A DNA stretch of 36,856 nucleotides from Actinomycetes bacterium (GCA_014190215.1 BJGB01000004.1:1-36856), one strand, 5' to 3'. Numbered from the stretch's first letter, positions 24,009-32,477 are shown. Numbers and translations are program-made. The notes: generated by a model from the sequence alone, not told the origin.

Positions 24009-25016
24009 GTGGCCTATCAAGCCGAATACATCTGGATCGACGGCACTGCGCCAACGCCCCTTCTACGCTCAAAAACAAAGATCCTGGCTGATGACGTCAC
24101 GACACCTCCAGGTTGGGGTTTCGACGGTTCGTCGACAAACCAGGCCTCAGGCGATGCATCCGACTGCGCATTAAACCCAGTCTTCACTTGCCCCGATCCC
24201 ATCCGTGGCGGAGACAACATCCTCGTGTTGTGTGAAGTCTTACTTGCCACAACTGGCAAGCCACACCCCACTAACACTCGTGCAGCATGCGCCAAAGCTG
24301 CCAAGAAGTTCGCTAGCGAAGAAATGATCTTCGGTATCGAGCAGGAATACACCATGTTGCGTCCGGACGGTCGCCCACTTGGTTTTCCTGCCAGTGGTGG
24401 ATTCCCAGAACCTCAGGGCCCCTATTACTGCGGTGTTGGCACAGGTCGAGTCATCGGTCGCGACATCATCGAAGAGCACACGCAGGCTTGCATGGATGCT
24501 GGTTTGATGATTGAAGGAACCAACGCCGAAGTCATGCCTGGTCAGTGGGAATACCAAATTGGTGCCGCAGATGCTTTGACTGTCAGCGATCACATGCAGA
24601 TTGCACGCTGGTTGTTGCACCGCATCGCCGAAGATTACGACGTAGTGATCTCCCTTGCCGCCAAGCCGCAAAAGGGTGACTGGAACGGAGCTGGTGCACA
24701 CACCAACTTCTCCACCAAGGCAATGCGTAATGACAAGGACATGAAGGCCATCACCGCGGCCTGCAATGCCATTGGCAAAAAAATTATGGAGCATGTCACC
24801 AACTACGGACACGACATTGAAAGCCGCCTCACTGGCAAGCACGAGACTGCCCCATGGAACAAGTTCAGTTACGGCGTGTCAGATCGTGGAGCCTCCATCC
24901 GTATTCCTTTCCAGGTTGAAAAGACCGGTCGGGGCTACGCCGAGGACCGTCGTCCAAACGCCAACATGGACCCTTACACCGTCTGCCGACTTCTCCTTGA
25001 GACGGTTTGCGGCTGA
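24009..25016 (+). CDS. glnII: Glutamine synthetase type II
   Basis: A 335-residue GSII, the eukaryote-like class also found in Streptomyces and rhizobia. It makes glutamine from glutamate, ammonia and ATP. The start YQAEYIWIDGT, the Mg-site motif GIEQEYTML (about 113-121), GTNAEVMPGQWEYQIG (about 179-194) and NGAGAHTNFSTKAMR are diagnostic of class II. The start is GTG at 24009 with GGAGG eight bases upstream. It is followed after 106 bases by a type I glutamine synthetase and an OmpR-type regulator on the same strand. GSII enzymes are not adenylylated, so control is presumably transcriptional. Confidence 0.95.
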   Translation: MAYQAEYIWIDGTAPTPLLRSKTKILADDVTTPPGWGFDGSSTNQASGDASDCALNPVFTCPDPIRGGDNILVLCEVLLATTGKPHPTNTRAACAKAAKKFASEEMIFGIEQEYTMLRPDGRPLGFPASGGFPEPQGPYYCGVGTGRVIGRDIIEEHTQACMDAGLMIEGTNAEVMPGQWEYQIGAADALTVSDHMQIARWLLHRIAEDYDVVISLAAKPQKGDWNGAGAHTNFSTKAMRNDKDMKAITAACNAIGKKIMEHVTNYGHDIESRLTGKHETAPWNKFSYGVSDRGASIRIPFQVEKTGRGYAEDRRPNANMDPYTVCRLLLETVCG

Positions 25017-25055
25017 AATTAGTCACACTCCTCGCTTGAGGGAATAAAAACGTTG

Positions 25056-25081
25056 TGGGGGCTGGGGAAACCTGGCCCCCA
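25056..25081 (+). terminator. Hairpin between glnII and glnA
   Basis: TGGGGGC (25056-25062) pairs with GCCCCCA (25075-25081); the inner bases extend the stem by two wobble and two G-C pairs around a GAAA loop. No T-run follows. It lies 40 bases after the glnII stop and 42 before the glnA start, so it may attenuate, terminate or process the joint transcript. Confidence 0.5.
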
Positions 25082-25122
25082 TGTCATTTATCCAAGACCT
25101 ACGGCAGAATAGGAGGATGAAC

Positions 25123-26478
25123 ATGCTGAATCCACAGCGTGACTACGTGCTTCGCACAGTAGAAGAGCGCGGCGTTCGACTCATCCGTCTGTGGTTCACG
25201 GACGTCTTGGGGGGACTCAAGAGTTTTGCCATCAGTCCGGCCGAACTTGAAAACGCTCTTGAAGATGGCATGACCTTTGACGGTTCATCCATTGACGGCT
25301 TCTCACGAGTCCAAGAGAGCGATGTTCTGGCGATCCCCGATCCCAACACTTTCGTGATGTTGCCGTGGGCGGATTCAAAGTCTCCCGAGGCACGCGTCTT
25401 CTGCGATATCTACAACCTTGATGGCTCTCCATTCGGTGGAGACCCACGCCAAGTTTTGCGACGCAACTTAAAACGCGCTCAAGATTTAGGACTCGACTTT
25501 TTAATCGCCCCTGATATGGAGTTCTTTTACTTTGCTCCCCCGGAAGTTGGTCAGCCTCCACGCCCACTTGATGAGGCGTCATTTTTTGATCTCACAACAA
25601 CTGATGTCACGGGCACATTGCGAAAGGAAACGATCCGCACTCTGGAGACGATGAGCATTCCCGTTGAGTACTCATTTCATGAAGATGCACCCTCGCAACA
25701 TGAAATTGATCTACGTCATACCGATGCTTTGACAATGGCTGACAGCGTGATGACTTTTCGTTTGGTTGTCAAAGAAGTCGCCGCCGCACAGGGAGTCCAT
25801 GCCACTTTTATGCCTAAGCCCCTTGAAGGAGTTCAAGGCAGTGGGATGCACTTGCATTTATCACTGTTCAATAACAACGGCACCGACGACAGCAACAGCA
25901 ACGCTTTTTATTCAGCAGATGATTCGTACAACTTGTCCGAGACGGCCAAGAAATTTATGGCTGGACTTCTGTTCCACGCCAGTGAGATCACTGCCGTCAC
26001 TAACCAAACAGTCAATAGCTACAAGCGTTTAGTGCCAGGCTTTGAAGCCCCCGTACATGTTTCATGGGCCCGCAATAACCGCAGTGGTTTGATACGTGTT
26101 CCTGTACCCAAGCGCGCAAATCCCTCAGCAACACGGATTGAATATCGCTCACCTGACCCAGCCTGCAATCCCTACTTGGCTTTCTCTGTGATTCTTGCCG
26201 CTGGCTTGCGCGGTATCGAACAAAACTACGAACTCCCCGCAGAGGCCGACGCAAACCTCTTTGAAATGGGTGACGGTGCACTCGAAAAATTGGGCATCGC
26301 ACAATTGCCACAATCTCTTTCTGAGGCGCTCAACGTGATGGAGTCATCAACTCTCGTGCGCGAGGCCCTAGGAGAGCACATCTTTGAGTGGTTCTTGCGT
26401 AACAAGCGCTCTGAATGGCGCGGATACAAGACCCAGGTCACTCCATTTGAACTACAGCGTTATCTCAAGAGCATCTGA
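25123..26478 (+). CDS. glnA: Glutamine synthetase type I (alpha-like)
   Basis: A 451-residue GSI. Visible motifs are DGSSIDGFSRVQESD near residue 60, the metal-site APDMEFFYF (about 131-139), GSGMHLHLSLF (about 246-256), VPGFEAPVHVSWARNNR and IEYRSPDPACNPYLAF. The region where GSI-beta enzymes carry the adenylylated Tyr (NLYDLP) reads NLFEMG, with Phe and without the 25-residue beta insertion, so it is alpha-like and probably not adenylylated. The ATG at 25123 has AGGAGG six bases upstream; a closer ATG at 25117 touches the ribosome binding site and the one at 25081 lies in the hairpin. It ends 11 bases before the regulator gene. Confidence 0.94.
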   Translation: MLNPQRDYVLRTVEERGVRLIRLWFTDVLGGLKSFAISPAELENALEDGMTFDGSSIDGFSRVQESDVLAIPDPNTFVMLPWADSKSPEARVFCDIYNLDGSPFGGDPRQVLRRNLKRAQDLGLDFLIAPDMEFFYFAPPEVGQPPRPLDEASFFDLTTTDVTGTLRKETIRTLETMSIPVEYSFHEDAPSQHEIDLRHTDALTMADSVMTFRLVVKEVAAAQGVHATFMPKPLEGVQGSGMHLHLSLFNNNGTDDSNSNAFYSADDSYNLSETAKKFMAGLLFHASEITAVTNQTVNSYKRLVPGFEAPVHVSWARNNRSGLIRVPVPKRANPSATRIEYRSPDPACNPYLAFSVILAAGLRGIEQNYELPAEADANLFEMGDGALEKLGIAQLPQSLSEALNVMESSTLVREALGEHIFEWFLRNKRSEWRGYKTQVTPFELQRYLKSI

Positions 26479-26489
26479 GTCATTACGTT

Positions 26490-27170
26490 ATGGATCTCAT
26501 CGCCGTTTTTCCTGAATCGCCTTCACCAGAATTGGCGCGCACTTTGGACATGGCTGGTTTTCGTTGGAAAGCTTTTCCTTCCGCTGAAGTCGCCCTAAAG
26601 TCTGAACCCAGCGAGGGTTGGCTGGGTGCGATTGTGATGGCCGATGAAGATATGGACGGCGCTTGGGCTTTTTGCCGGGCTTTGCGTAAACGTGATGGGA
26701 TACATGTGCCGTTGATGTTGCTGGTCACTGGTGCACAACTTGATGACCTCACCTTGCGTGATGAATTGTTTAGCGATTTTTGTTTGTTGCCGTTTCATCC
26801 ACGAGAACTTGAAGCCCGACTACGACATGTTTTCGCGCACATGTCTGTCAGCGTCAAGCCAGATGTCGTGGACTACGGCGGGCTAGCACTCAACCTGGAG
26901 ACCTATCAGGCATACATTGATGGTCGCCCACTCGATCTGACGTACATGGAATACGAACTCCTCAAGTTTCTTACTCAGAATCCGGGCAAAGTTTTTACAC
27001 GCGAGATTCTTTTGTCACGGGTGTGGGGTTACGACTATTACGGCGGTGCGCGAACTGTCGATGTGCACATTCGTCGTTTGCGAGCCAAGTTGGGTGAAGA
27101 GCAAGCGAACTTGATTCAGACAGTGCGCAGTGTGGGATACCGCTTTGGACAATCGCGCTGGGGCAACTAA
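26490..27170 (+). CDS. OmpR-family transcriptional regulator with degenerate receiver (GlnR-like candidate)
   Basis: A 226-residue protein. Residues 130-222 form a clear OmpR-type winged helix (LDLTYMEYELLKFLTQNPGK, RVWGYDYYGGARTVDVHIRRLRAKLG, TVRSVGYRF). The N-terminal 115 residues have receiver-like length and PF-PREL near the end, but the acidic pair after strand 1 is missing, the phosphoacceptor region reads IVMADEDMDG with no Asp at the aligned position, and the conserved Lys is Leu100. Control by phosphorylation is therefore unlikely. GlnR of actinomycetes is also an orphan, atypical OmpR-type regulator of nitrogen genes. Being 11 bases after glnA and in the same cluster as glnII makes a GlnR-like role a fair inference. 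Confidence 0.82.
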   Translation: MDLIAVFPESPSPELARTLDMAGFRWKAFPSAEVALKSEPSEGWLGAIVMADEDMDGAWAFCRALRKRDGIHVPLMLLVTGAQLDDLTLRDELFSDFCLLPFHPRELEARLRHVFAHMSVSVKPDVVDYGGLALNLETYQAYIDGRPLDLTYMEYELLKFLTQNPGKVFTREILLSRVWGYDYYGGARTVDVHIRRLRAKLGEEQANLIQTVRSVGYRFGQSRWGN

Positions 27171-27188
27171 CTGCACTCACGCCCCACC

Positions 27189-27214
27189 CCACCCGGTCTT
27201 CTCGGTGGCTTTTA
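27189..27214 (+). terminator. Possible rho-independent terminator after the glnII-glnA-regulator cluster
   Basis: CCACCCG (27189-27195) pairs with CGGTGG (27203-27208) with one bulged C and a seven-base loop, followed by CTTTT. It lies 18 bases after the regulator stop, between convergent genes. Confidence 0.4.
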
Positions 27215-27218
27215 CGCC

Positions 27219-27899
27219 TTAGGTAAGTTCCTCACACATGAAGCGATCAAGATCGTCGACTGAGATGCCCACCAATGAAGGCGCAAGTCGCAATCGATCC
27301 CCAAGGTCTGCAGGAATATCTACAACATGTGGCACGCCCAGCACATAGCACCCTGCCGCCAAAGCCGAACGCACGCCCGTGGGTGAATCTTCGATTGCCA
27401 GACAATCACGTGGGTCAACCCCGAGTCGCTGAGCCGCCAGTAGGTACGGCTCGGGGTGAGGCTTACCTGCCGTGACCTCATCGCCAGTCACCGAGACCGT
27501 AAAACTTTTCGGCGGCAAACAATGAATGACTTGATCCGCAAATCGCTTCCACGACATTGTTACCAACGCTGTGGGAATCTCGGCCTGATTGACACTGGCC
27601 AACAATTCGCGTGCTCCTGGACGCCACGGAATGGCCACCCGCAATTGCGCCACAACACGATCCAACAACATCTCGACAATTTCTGTGGGCTCTTTATTGA
27701 CGCCGCCGTGCTTACGAATGTAAGCACCCGAATCTAAAAGATCCGATCCGACCAATGCCCGCGCGTGTTCATGAGACCATGTGCCACCGTGCATCTCGAC
27801 AATTTCAAATTCGGCAGCGAACCAATACGGTTCTGTGTCGACGATCGTTCCGTCCATGTCCCACAACACAGCAGTTGGTCTTTTGTACGAGCCGACCAT
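27219..27899 (-). CDS. HAD superfamily hydrolase (beta-phosphoglucomutase-like subfamily)
   Basis: A 226-residue phosphatase-like protein with motif I WDMDGTIVDTE (about 13-23), motif II with VTMSWK, motif III Lys in AGKPHPEPY and motif IV AIEDSPTGVRSALAAG. The alpha-helical cap between motifs I and II places it with sugar-phosphate or nucleotide phosphatases of the PGMB type. The substrate is unknown. The ATG at 27899 follows the amidohydrolase stop by one base, so the frame extension to 27926 is not needed. It is the last gene of the ridA cluster. Confidence 0.87.
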   Translation of the reverse strand: MVGSYKRPTAVLWDMDGTIVDTEPYWFAAEFEIVEMHGGTWSHEHARALVGSDLLDSGAYIRKHGGVNKEPTEIVEMLLDRVVAQLRVAIPWRPGARELLASVNQAEIPTALVTMSWKRFADQVIHCLPPKSFTVSVTGDEVTAGKPHPEPYLLAAQRLGVDPRDCLAIEDSPTGVRSALAAGCYVLGVPHVVDIPADLGDRLRLAPSLVGISVDDLDRFMCEELT

Positions 27900-27900
27900 T

Positions 27901-29283
27901 TCAGTGAAGTTGTTGAATCCGCGCACTGATGAGGCGATGTTTTCCTAGCATCTCATCAAGCGCTGTGTGCGTCAGTTGTCCATCGCGCACGACCACGCGC
28001 CCATGGACCACAGTGTGCCGCGCCGCCGATGGGCCACACCGCAACCATGCTTCGATCGGGTCCGCAATCGCTCCCGCAAAGGATGGGCCAGTCAGTGACC
28101 ACACCGCTAGATCACCCACCGCACCGATTGTGATCTCTCCAATTTCACCTTCGCGACCAAGACATCCCGCACCACCGCGGGTGCCCATCTCTAATGACAT
28201 GCGCGCCGTTCCGGCCTGCGCGCCATTGCGTAATTTGGCGAGCAACATCGCCTGGCGGGCTTCCATCCACATTGATCCAGAGTCCGCCGATGAAGAACCA
28301 TCAACTCCGAGGCCAACCTTGACCCCAGCGGCACGCAAGTCGACAACTGGCGAAATACCCGAGGCCAAAATCATATTGCTGCTCGGGCAATGCGCTACCC
28401 CGATGCCAGCAGCACCGAGACGATGAATCTCATCGTGATTTGGCATCACGCAATGTGCAACCCAAGTACGGTCACTGCACCAACCAGTGCGCTCGAGATA
28501 TTCCATCGGGCGACAACCAAAAGTTGCGAGAGAAAACTCGTCGTCTTGAGCATTCTCAGCAAAGTGAGTGTGCAAGCGAACATCCAACTTTTCAGCCAGT
28601 TCCGCTGAACGGATCATCAATTCTTCAGTCACGCTAAATGGTGAACACGGGGCGAGAGCCACACGCACCATCGCACCAAATGAGCGGTCATGATGCTGAT
28701 GCACCGCTTGCTCACTGAGCGCCAGAATTTCATCGTCATCGCAGACAACATCATCAGGTGGCAAACCACCGTCTTTTTGTGAAAGAGACATTGAGCCACG
28801 CGTTGGGTGAAAGCGCATACCTAAATCTTGAGCGGCACGAATTTCAGCGGACAACAAATCACCAGCACCATGCGGATGCAAATATAAGTGATCCGAACTT
28901 GTTGTGCATCCAGACAAGGCCAGTTCAGCGAGAGCGATGTAAGCGCTGACATACACCGCTTCTTCATCGATCGCGCGCCACAGCGGATACAAAGATTGCA
29001 ACCAACCAAATAATGGTTTGTCTGTCATCAGTGGATTCGCGCGTGTGAGATTTTGATACATGTGGTGATGTGTATTCACCAAACCTGGCGTCACTAAACA
29101 ATCAGTGGCATCAAGCACTTCACGGGCATCGGGTTTGATATCCAAAGATGAACCAACACCAGTGATGATTCCGTCGGTGATAGCGACCCAACCGCCGCTG
29201 AGTTCACGACGTTGGTCATCGACTGTGGCAACGACGAGAGCATTATGGATCAATAAATCAGCCACGACAGCAGGAGTAGTCAT
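27901..29283 (-). CDS. Amidohydrolase, probable 8-oxoguanine deaminase
   Basis: A 460-residue metal-dependent deaminase of the TRZ/ATZ/guanine-deaminase group. Metal and catalytic residues are seen in TPGLVNTHHHMYQNLTRA (HxH, about 65-82), RLHTHFAEN (about 241-249), VAHCVMP and GLGVDGSSSADSG. The HHHMYQNLTR and LFGWLQSLYPLW segments are typical of 8-oxoguanine deaminases rather than chlorohydrolases. It would turn 8-oxoguanine into urate, or deaminate a related purine or cytosine analogue. The ATG overlaps the decarboxylase stop by four bases and its stop is one base from the HAD gene. Confidence 0.82.
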   Translation of the reverse strand: MTTPAVVADLLIHNALVVATVDDQRRELSGGWVAITDGIITGVGSSLDIKPDAREVLDATDCLVTPGLVNTHHHMYQNLTRANPLMTDKPLFGWLQSLYPLWRAIDEEAVYVSAYIALAELALSGCTTSSDHLYLHPHGAGDLLSAEIRAAQDLGMRFHPTRGSMSLSQKDGGLPPDDVVCDDDEILALSEQAVHQHHDRSFGAMVRVALAPCSPFSVTEELMIRSAELAEKLDVRLHTHFAENAQDDEFSLATFGCRPMEYLERTGWCSDRTWVAHCVMPNHDEIHRLGAAGIGVAHCPSSNMILASGISPVVDLRAAGVKVGLGVDGSSSADSGSMWMEARQAMLLAKLRNGAQAGTARMSLEMGTRGGAGCLGREGEIGEITIGAVGDLAVWSLTGPSFAGAIADPIEAWLRCGPSAARHTVVHGRVVVRDGQLTHTALDEMLGKHRLISARIQQLH

Positions 29284-30686
29284 GGGTTATCCGAAGCCAA
29301 TGAGTCAAGGATCTCAACCAAGTGTTGACGACGGGTGCGTGGGTTCACAATGCAGAAGCGTAGAACCGTTTCACCGTTCCATGAACTAGGAACGACAAAT
29401 GATTCCCCAGAATATAACTGTTGGTCGCTCCAGCGCTGATAATCAGCAACTTTCCAGCCGAGTCGACGAAATACCAGGATGCTTAAATCTGGTTCAAGGA
29501 GCAATTCAAGATAAGGCCGCGCGCGAATTTCGTCTGCACCTTGTTGTGTCACCTTGAGAGTTCTCTCCATTGCATCTGTATATGCCTGAGTCCCGTGTGT
29601 CGCCAAACTAAACCACAATGGCAAGCCGCGAGCACGCCGACTGAGGTGATGGGCCATATCAGCAGGATTCATTTCTAACCATGGTTCATTCTCATCTTGC
29701 TCACTATGCAACACATCAAGATATTCAGCGTGTTGCGTATGTGCCCGTGGACCATCGTGCACATTGCGATAAATCAGAGCACAACTGTCATAGGGACCAA
29801 AAAGCCACTTATGCGGATCAACGATAAAACTATCGGCGCGCTCAATGCCGATGTATTTGTCGCGAATACTTGGGGCGCATAATCCGGCAGCACCATATGC
29901 GCCGTCAACATGGAACCAGACATTTAATTCTTGTGCGACATCGGCCGACGCGGATAGATCATCAATCACGCCAAGGTTGGTCGTTCCACATGTTGCAACG
30001 ATCGCAAAGAGACGATCGCGATCTTCTTGCGACATTGAATCAACGGTGGAACGTAATGCAGACCTAACCAAACGCCCGCGATCATCGGCAGGTACTAACA
30101 ACACATCAGCATCCATCGCACGAGCGGCTTGGGTGACAGATGAATGAGCACCCTGTGAAGCCATGATCAAACCTCGCGTGTGATCATGTCGTCCTCGATT
30201 GCGTTCGCGCCACCAATATCGACCTGCGATCAGAGCAGACATATTGCCCGCGGTGCCACCGCTGACGAACACCCCACCCGCTGATTCAGGAAACTCGGCC
30301 AAGTCGGCGATCCAACGCAACGCTTGGTTCTCGGCGAAAACTGCTCCAGCTCCTTCAAGCCACGAGCCCGCGTAAATACTCGCGGCGGAAACAACCATGT
30401 CGAAAATAATGGAAGCCTCAGTCGGAGCACCAGGAACGAACGAAAGAAACTTTGGGTGGTCAACAGCGATTGATGACGGCGCAAGAACCTCAATGAAGAG
30501 ACGCAACGCTTCAGCCCCAGTAATGCCCTCTGGGGTAATCGTCTGCCCTACGAGTTCTAACAACTCTTCGTATGGTCTCGGTGCGCCCAAAGGTGGCGGG
30601 TCAACACGAATGCGATCAATCGAATAAAGCAGTGCCTTACTCGCCAAACGCGCCATCTCAGCATCAGGGGTATGCATACCAACCAT
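29280..30686 (-). CDS. PLP-dependent group II decarboxylase (aromatic-L-amino-acid decarboxylase family)
   Basis: A 468-residue fold type I PLP enzyme. Visible are DHPKFLSFVPG, the cofactor-binding SGGTAGNMSALIAGR, the HVDGAYGAA Asp region and the Schiff-base Lys in VDPHKWLFGPYDSC. The family decarboxylates aromatic or acidic amino acids. Two close ATGs exist (30686 and 30677), and a TATAAC box lies just upstream on this strand, so a short-leader transcript is possible. It follows a 51-residue membrane protein by 39 bases and overlaps the amidohydrolase by four. The substrate cannot be told from sequence. Confidence 0.87.
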   Translation of the reverse strand: MVGMHTPDAEMARLASKALLYSIDRIRVDPPPLGAPRPYEELLELVGQTITPEGITGAEALRLFIEVLAPSSIAVDHPKFLSFVPGAPTEASIIFDMVVSAASIYAGSWLEGAGAVFAENQALRWIADLAEFPESAGGVFVSGGTAGNMSALIAGRYWWRERNRGRHDHTRGLIMASQGAHSSVTQAARAMDADVLLVPADDRGRLVRSALRSTVDSMSQEDRDRLFAIVATCGTTNLGVIDDLSASADVAQELNVWFHVDGAYGAAGLCAPSIRDKYIGIERADSFIVDPHKWLFGPYDSCALIYRNVHDGPRAHTQHAEYLDVLHSEQDENEPWLEMNPADMAHHLSRRARGLPLWFSLATHGTQAYTDAMERTLKVTQQGADEIRARPYLELLLEPDLSILVFRRLGWKVADYQRWSDQQLYSGESFVVPSSWNGETVLRFCIVNPRTRRQHLVEILDSLASDNP

Positions 30687-30725
30687 GAAGTTATATGACT
30701 TCGTGATCTACCGACGACAATCGCG

Positions 30726-30881
30726 TCAGTTGTTGAGTTCGAGCAGTTCACTGCCCTCGTTGCGAATCTCGCCGTCTTTCCACAACAGGTGGCCAAGCAA
30801 TGCAGCTACCGGCGCCATTGATAAACCAACGACGATAGGAAATGAAATCAGAGCGATAATGAGGACAACGGCACCAGGCAT
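30726..30881 (-). CDS. 51-residue single-helix membrane protein
   Basis: A short frame from ATG 30881 to TGA at 30728-30726. A hydrophobic stretch (about residues 4-33, VVLIIALISFPIVVGLSMAP onward) is followed by a charged tail LLWKDGEIRNEGSELLELNN. It begins nine bases after the ridA stop and ends 39 bases before the decarboxylase start, in the same direction. An AGG lies about eight bases before the ATG. Compact spacing and a clean amphipathic layout support it as a real gene. The family is unknown. Confidence 0.6.
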   Translation of the reverse strand: MPGAVVLIIALISFPIVVGLSMAPVAALLGHLLWKDGEIRNEGSELLELNN

Positions 30882-30890
30882 GAGAAGAAC

Positions 30891-31355
30891 CTACTTCTTT
30901 GCGCCACGTGCAGGCGACTTCTTCGCAGGTGACTTTTTGACGACAGCCTTCTTCGCAGGGGACTTCTTCGCAGCAGCCTTCTTCGCCGGAGCCAAAGGCT
31001 TATAGGCCCATGCTTCGATTTCTACTGCACCACCAAATGGAAGGGCGGCGACGCCAATAGTTGAACGCGCTGGGCGTGCACCATCAAAGCCAGCGACATA
31101 AGCCTCATTGAAAGTTGCGAAGGTATCCATGTCTGTTAAAAAACAAAGGGTCTTAGCGATGTCATGAATCGTCACACCCGCTTCTTTCAAACGCTCTTTC
31201 AAATTCTTGACAGCTTGCGTCGTCTGACCGGCCACTCCACCTGAAACTAAGACTCCATCTTTGATGCCGAGTTGACCCGACACGATCACCCAGTCACCGG
31301 CGCGAACGACAGGTGTATACGGACCAAGGGGTTTGGGAGCGGAAGTCTTTGCCAT
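30891..31355 (-). CDS. ridA: RidA family enamine/imine deaminase with lysine-rich tail
   Basis: RidA proteins hydrolyse reactive enamine/imine intermediates released by PLP enzymes. Residues 1-120 are a RidA domain with GDWVIVSGQLG, the catalytic Arg97 in RPARSTIGVAALP and VEIEAWA (111-117). Residues 124-154 form an added tail of repeated AKK/KSPAKK units ending RGAKK, like the basic tails of bacterial histone H1-like proteins. The ATG at 31355 gives a normal RidA start; the longer frame to 31487 would overlap the divergent gene. It heads a cluster containing a PLP decarboxylase. Confidence 0.85.
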   Translation of the reverse strand: MAKTSAPKPLGPYTPVVRAGDWVIVSGQLGIKDGVLVSGGVAGQTTQAVKNLKERLKEAGVTIHDIAKTLCFLTDMDTFATFNEAYVAGFDGARPARSTIGVAALPFGGAVEIEAWAYKPLAPAKKAAAKKSPAKKAVVKKSPAKKSPARGAKK

Positions 31356-31397
31356 GCCCGCAAGGTTAGTTGTCAGTTCCGCAATTTGCCTCGCCCC

Positions 31398-31426
31398 TTG
31401 GCAACATCTCTGCACCGTAGTTATCA
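31398..31426 (+). promoter_or_regulatory. Candidate promoter for the 31471 lipoprotein gene
   Basis: TTGGCA (31398-31403) and TTATCA (31421-31426) with a 17-base spacer lie 45 bases upstream of the ATG at 31471. The fit to the housekeeping consensus is fair, not strong. Confidence 0.3.
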
Positions 31427-31470
31427 TGGCGTGTGCGCAACTTTGCCAATCCGAGTGACCAGGACGCGAG

Positions 31471-32352
31471 ATGACAGAGCCGATCATCCGTGGCAGTCGC
31501 CGCCAGTTGCTTCAAGTGGGTGTGGTTGGCACTTCGGTGCTCACCCTGAGTCGTCTACTCAGCGCCTGTGGGGGTTCGGCGAGCAGCGATCCCCTTGACG
31601 GTCCGATTTCACAGAACATGGCCCTCGTGCAACGCTGGGTTCCCGATCAAATCGGACCTGGCGCGGTACGTCTGCCGATCTCCCTCGCCGATGACGCTGG
31701 TTTGTTGCTTAAGGGTCCACGAGTTTTGACAGGCGATATCAGAAGCGTCACAGATGATTCTGTCGTCGTCAAAGGTCTGACTGCGCAACGTGCTTCGTTG
31801 GGTGAAGGATTGGCCCCATTTTGGGTCTTCAACACCACTCTTGAAACTGTCGCCTTTTTCACATTGGTCGTTGATGGCGGACCAGCAGATGGGGCCGCTT
31901 TCCAAGTCAGCGACCCGTCGACTCTGGTTGTCCCACGCCCCTCAGACCGCCTGCCTGCGCTCGACACACCGACTGCTGACAACCATCAGGGAGTCGAGCC
32001 CTACTGCACTCAGATGCCAGAACCCTGTCCTTTCCATGAGATGACGTTGGCCGAGGCTTTGCAAAAAAATCAGCGCGTCGTTCTGATTGTTGGTACACCC
32101 GCGCATTGTCAGACGGGAGTCTGTGCCCCAGTACTTGATGGCATGGTCAGCATGTCAAAAGATTTGACAGATGTGATTTTTATTCACGCCGATGTATACC
32201 TCGACGACAGTGCAACGACAGTGGCACCAACGGTTGAAGAATTAAAGTTGACGTTTGAGCCAGTGGTGTGGGTTACCGATATCAGTGGAGTGATCACTCA
32301 TCGCTTCGAAGGTGTCTGGCATCCCGATGAAGTCCGCCAAGCCCTGACCTAA
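31471..32352 (+). CDS. Tat-exported lipoprotein with thioredoxin-like domain
   Basis: A 293-residue protein. The N-terminus has a twin-arginine motif SRRQLLQ (9-15), a hydrophobic segment and a lipobox LSAC (Cys33), so it should be a lipoprotein exported folded by Tat. Residues about 45-165 form an unassigned beta-rich domain. Residues about 190-292 resemble a thioredoxin fold with GTPAHCQTGVC (Cys213, Cys218, spaced by four, not the classic CxxC) and a cis-Pro candidate in FEPVVW. A second Cys pair (179, 186) lies before it. It may handle disulfides, copper or peroxide outside the cell. It is divergent from ridA. Confidence 0.78.
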   Translation: MTEPIIRGSRRQLLQVGVVGTSVLTLSRLLSACGGSASSDPLDGPISQNMALVQRWVPDQIGPGAVRLPISLADDAGLLLKGPRVLTGDIRSVTDDSVVVKGLTAQRASLGEGLAPFWVFNTTLETVAFFTLVVDGGPADGAAFQVSDPSTLVVPRPSDRLPALDTPTADNHQGVEPYCTQMPEPCPFHEMTLAEALQKNQRVVLIVGTPAHCQTGVCAPVLDGMVSMSKDLTDVIFIHADVYLDDSATTVAPTVEELKLTFEPVVWVTDISGVITHRFEGVWHPDEVRQALT

Positions 32353-32477
32353 ACGCCATCCAACACGCCATCAAGCTCGTTCTAGCTAGGAAAACAGCCG
32401 TTTTGCGCTCAGAAACCTACCTAAGACGCCAAAGCTACCGAGAAGGCGGGGGCCGAAGCGTCGGTGAAGAGACGGGG

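Noticed and set aside
24240-24842. A 200-residue frame antisense to glnII
   Set aside because: It mirrors a highly conserved gene; codon structure belongs to the glnII frame.
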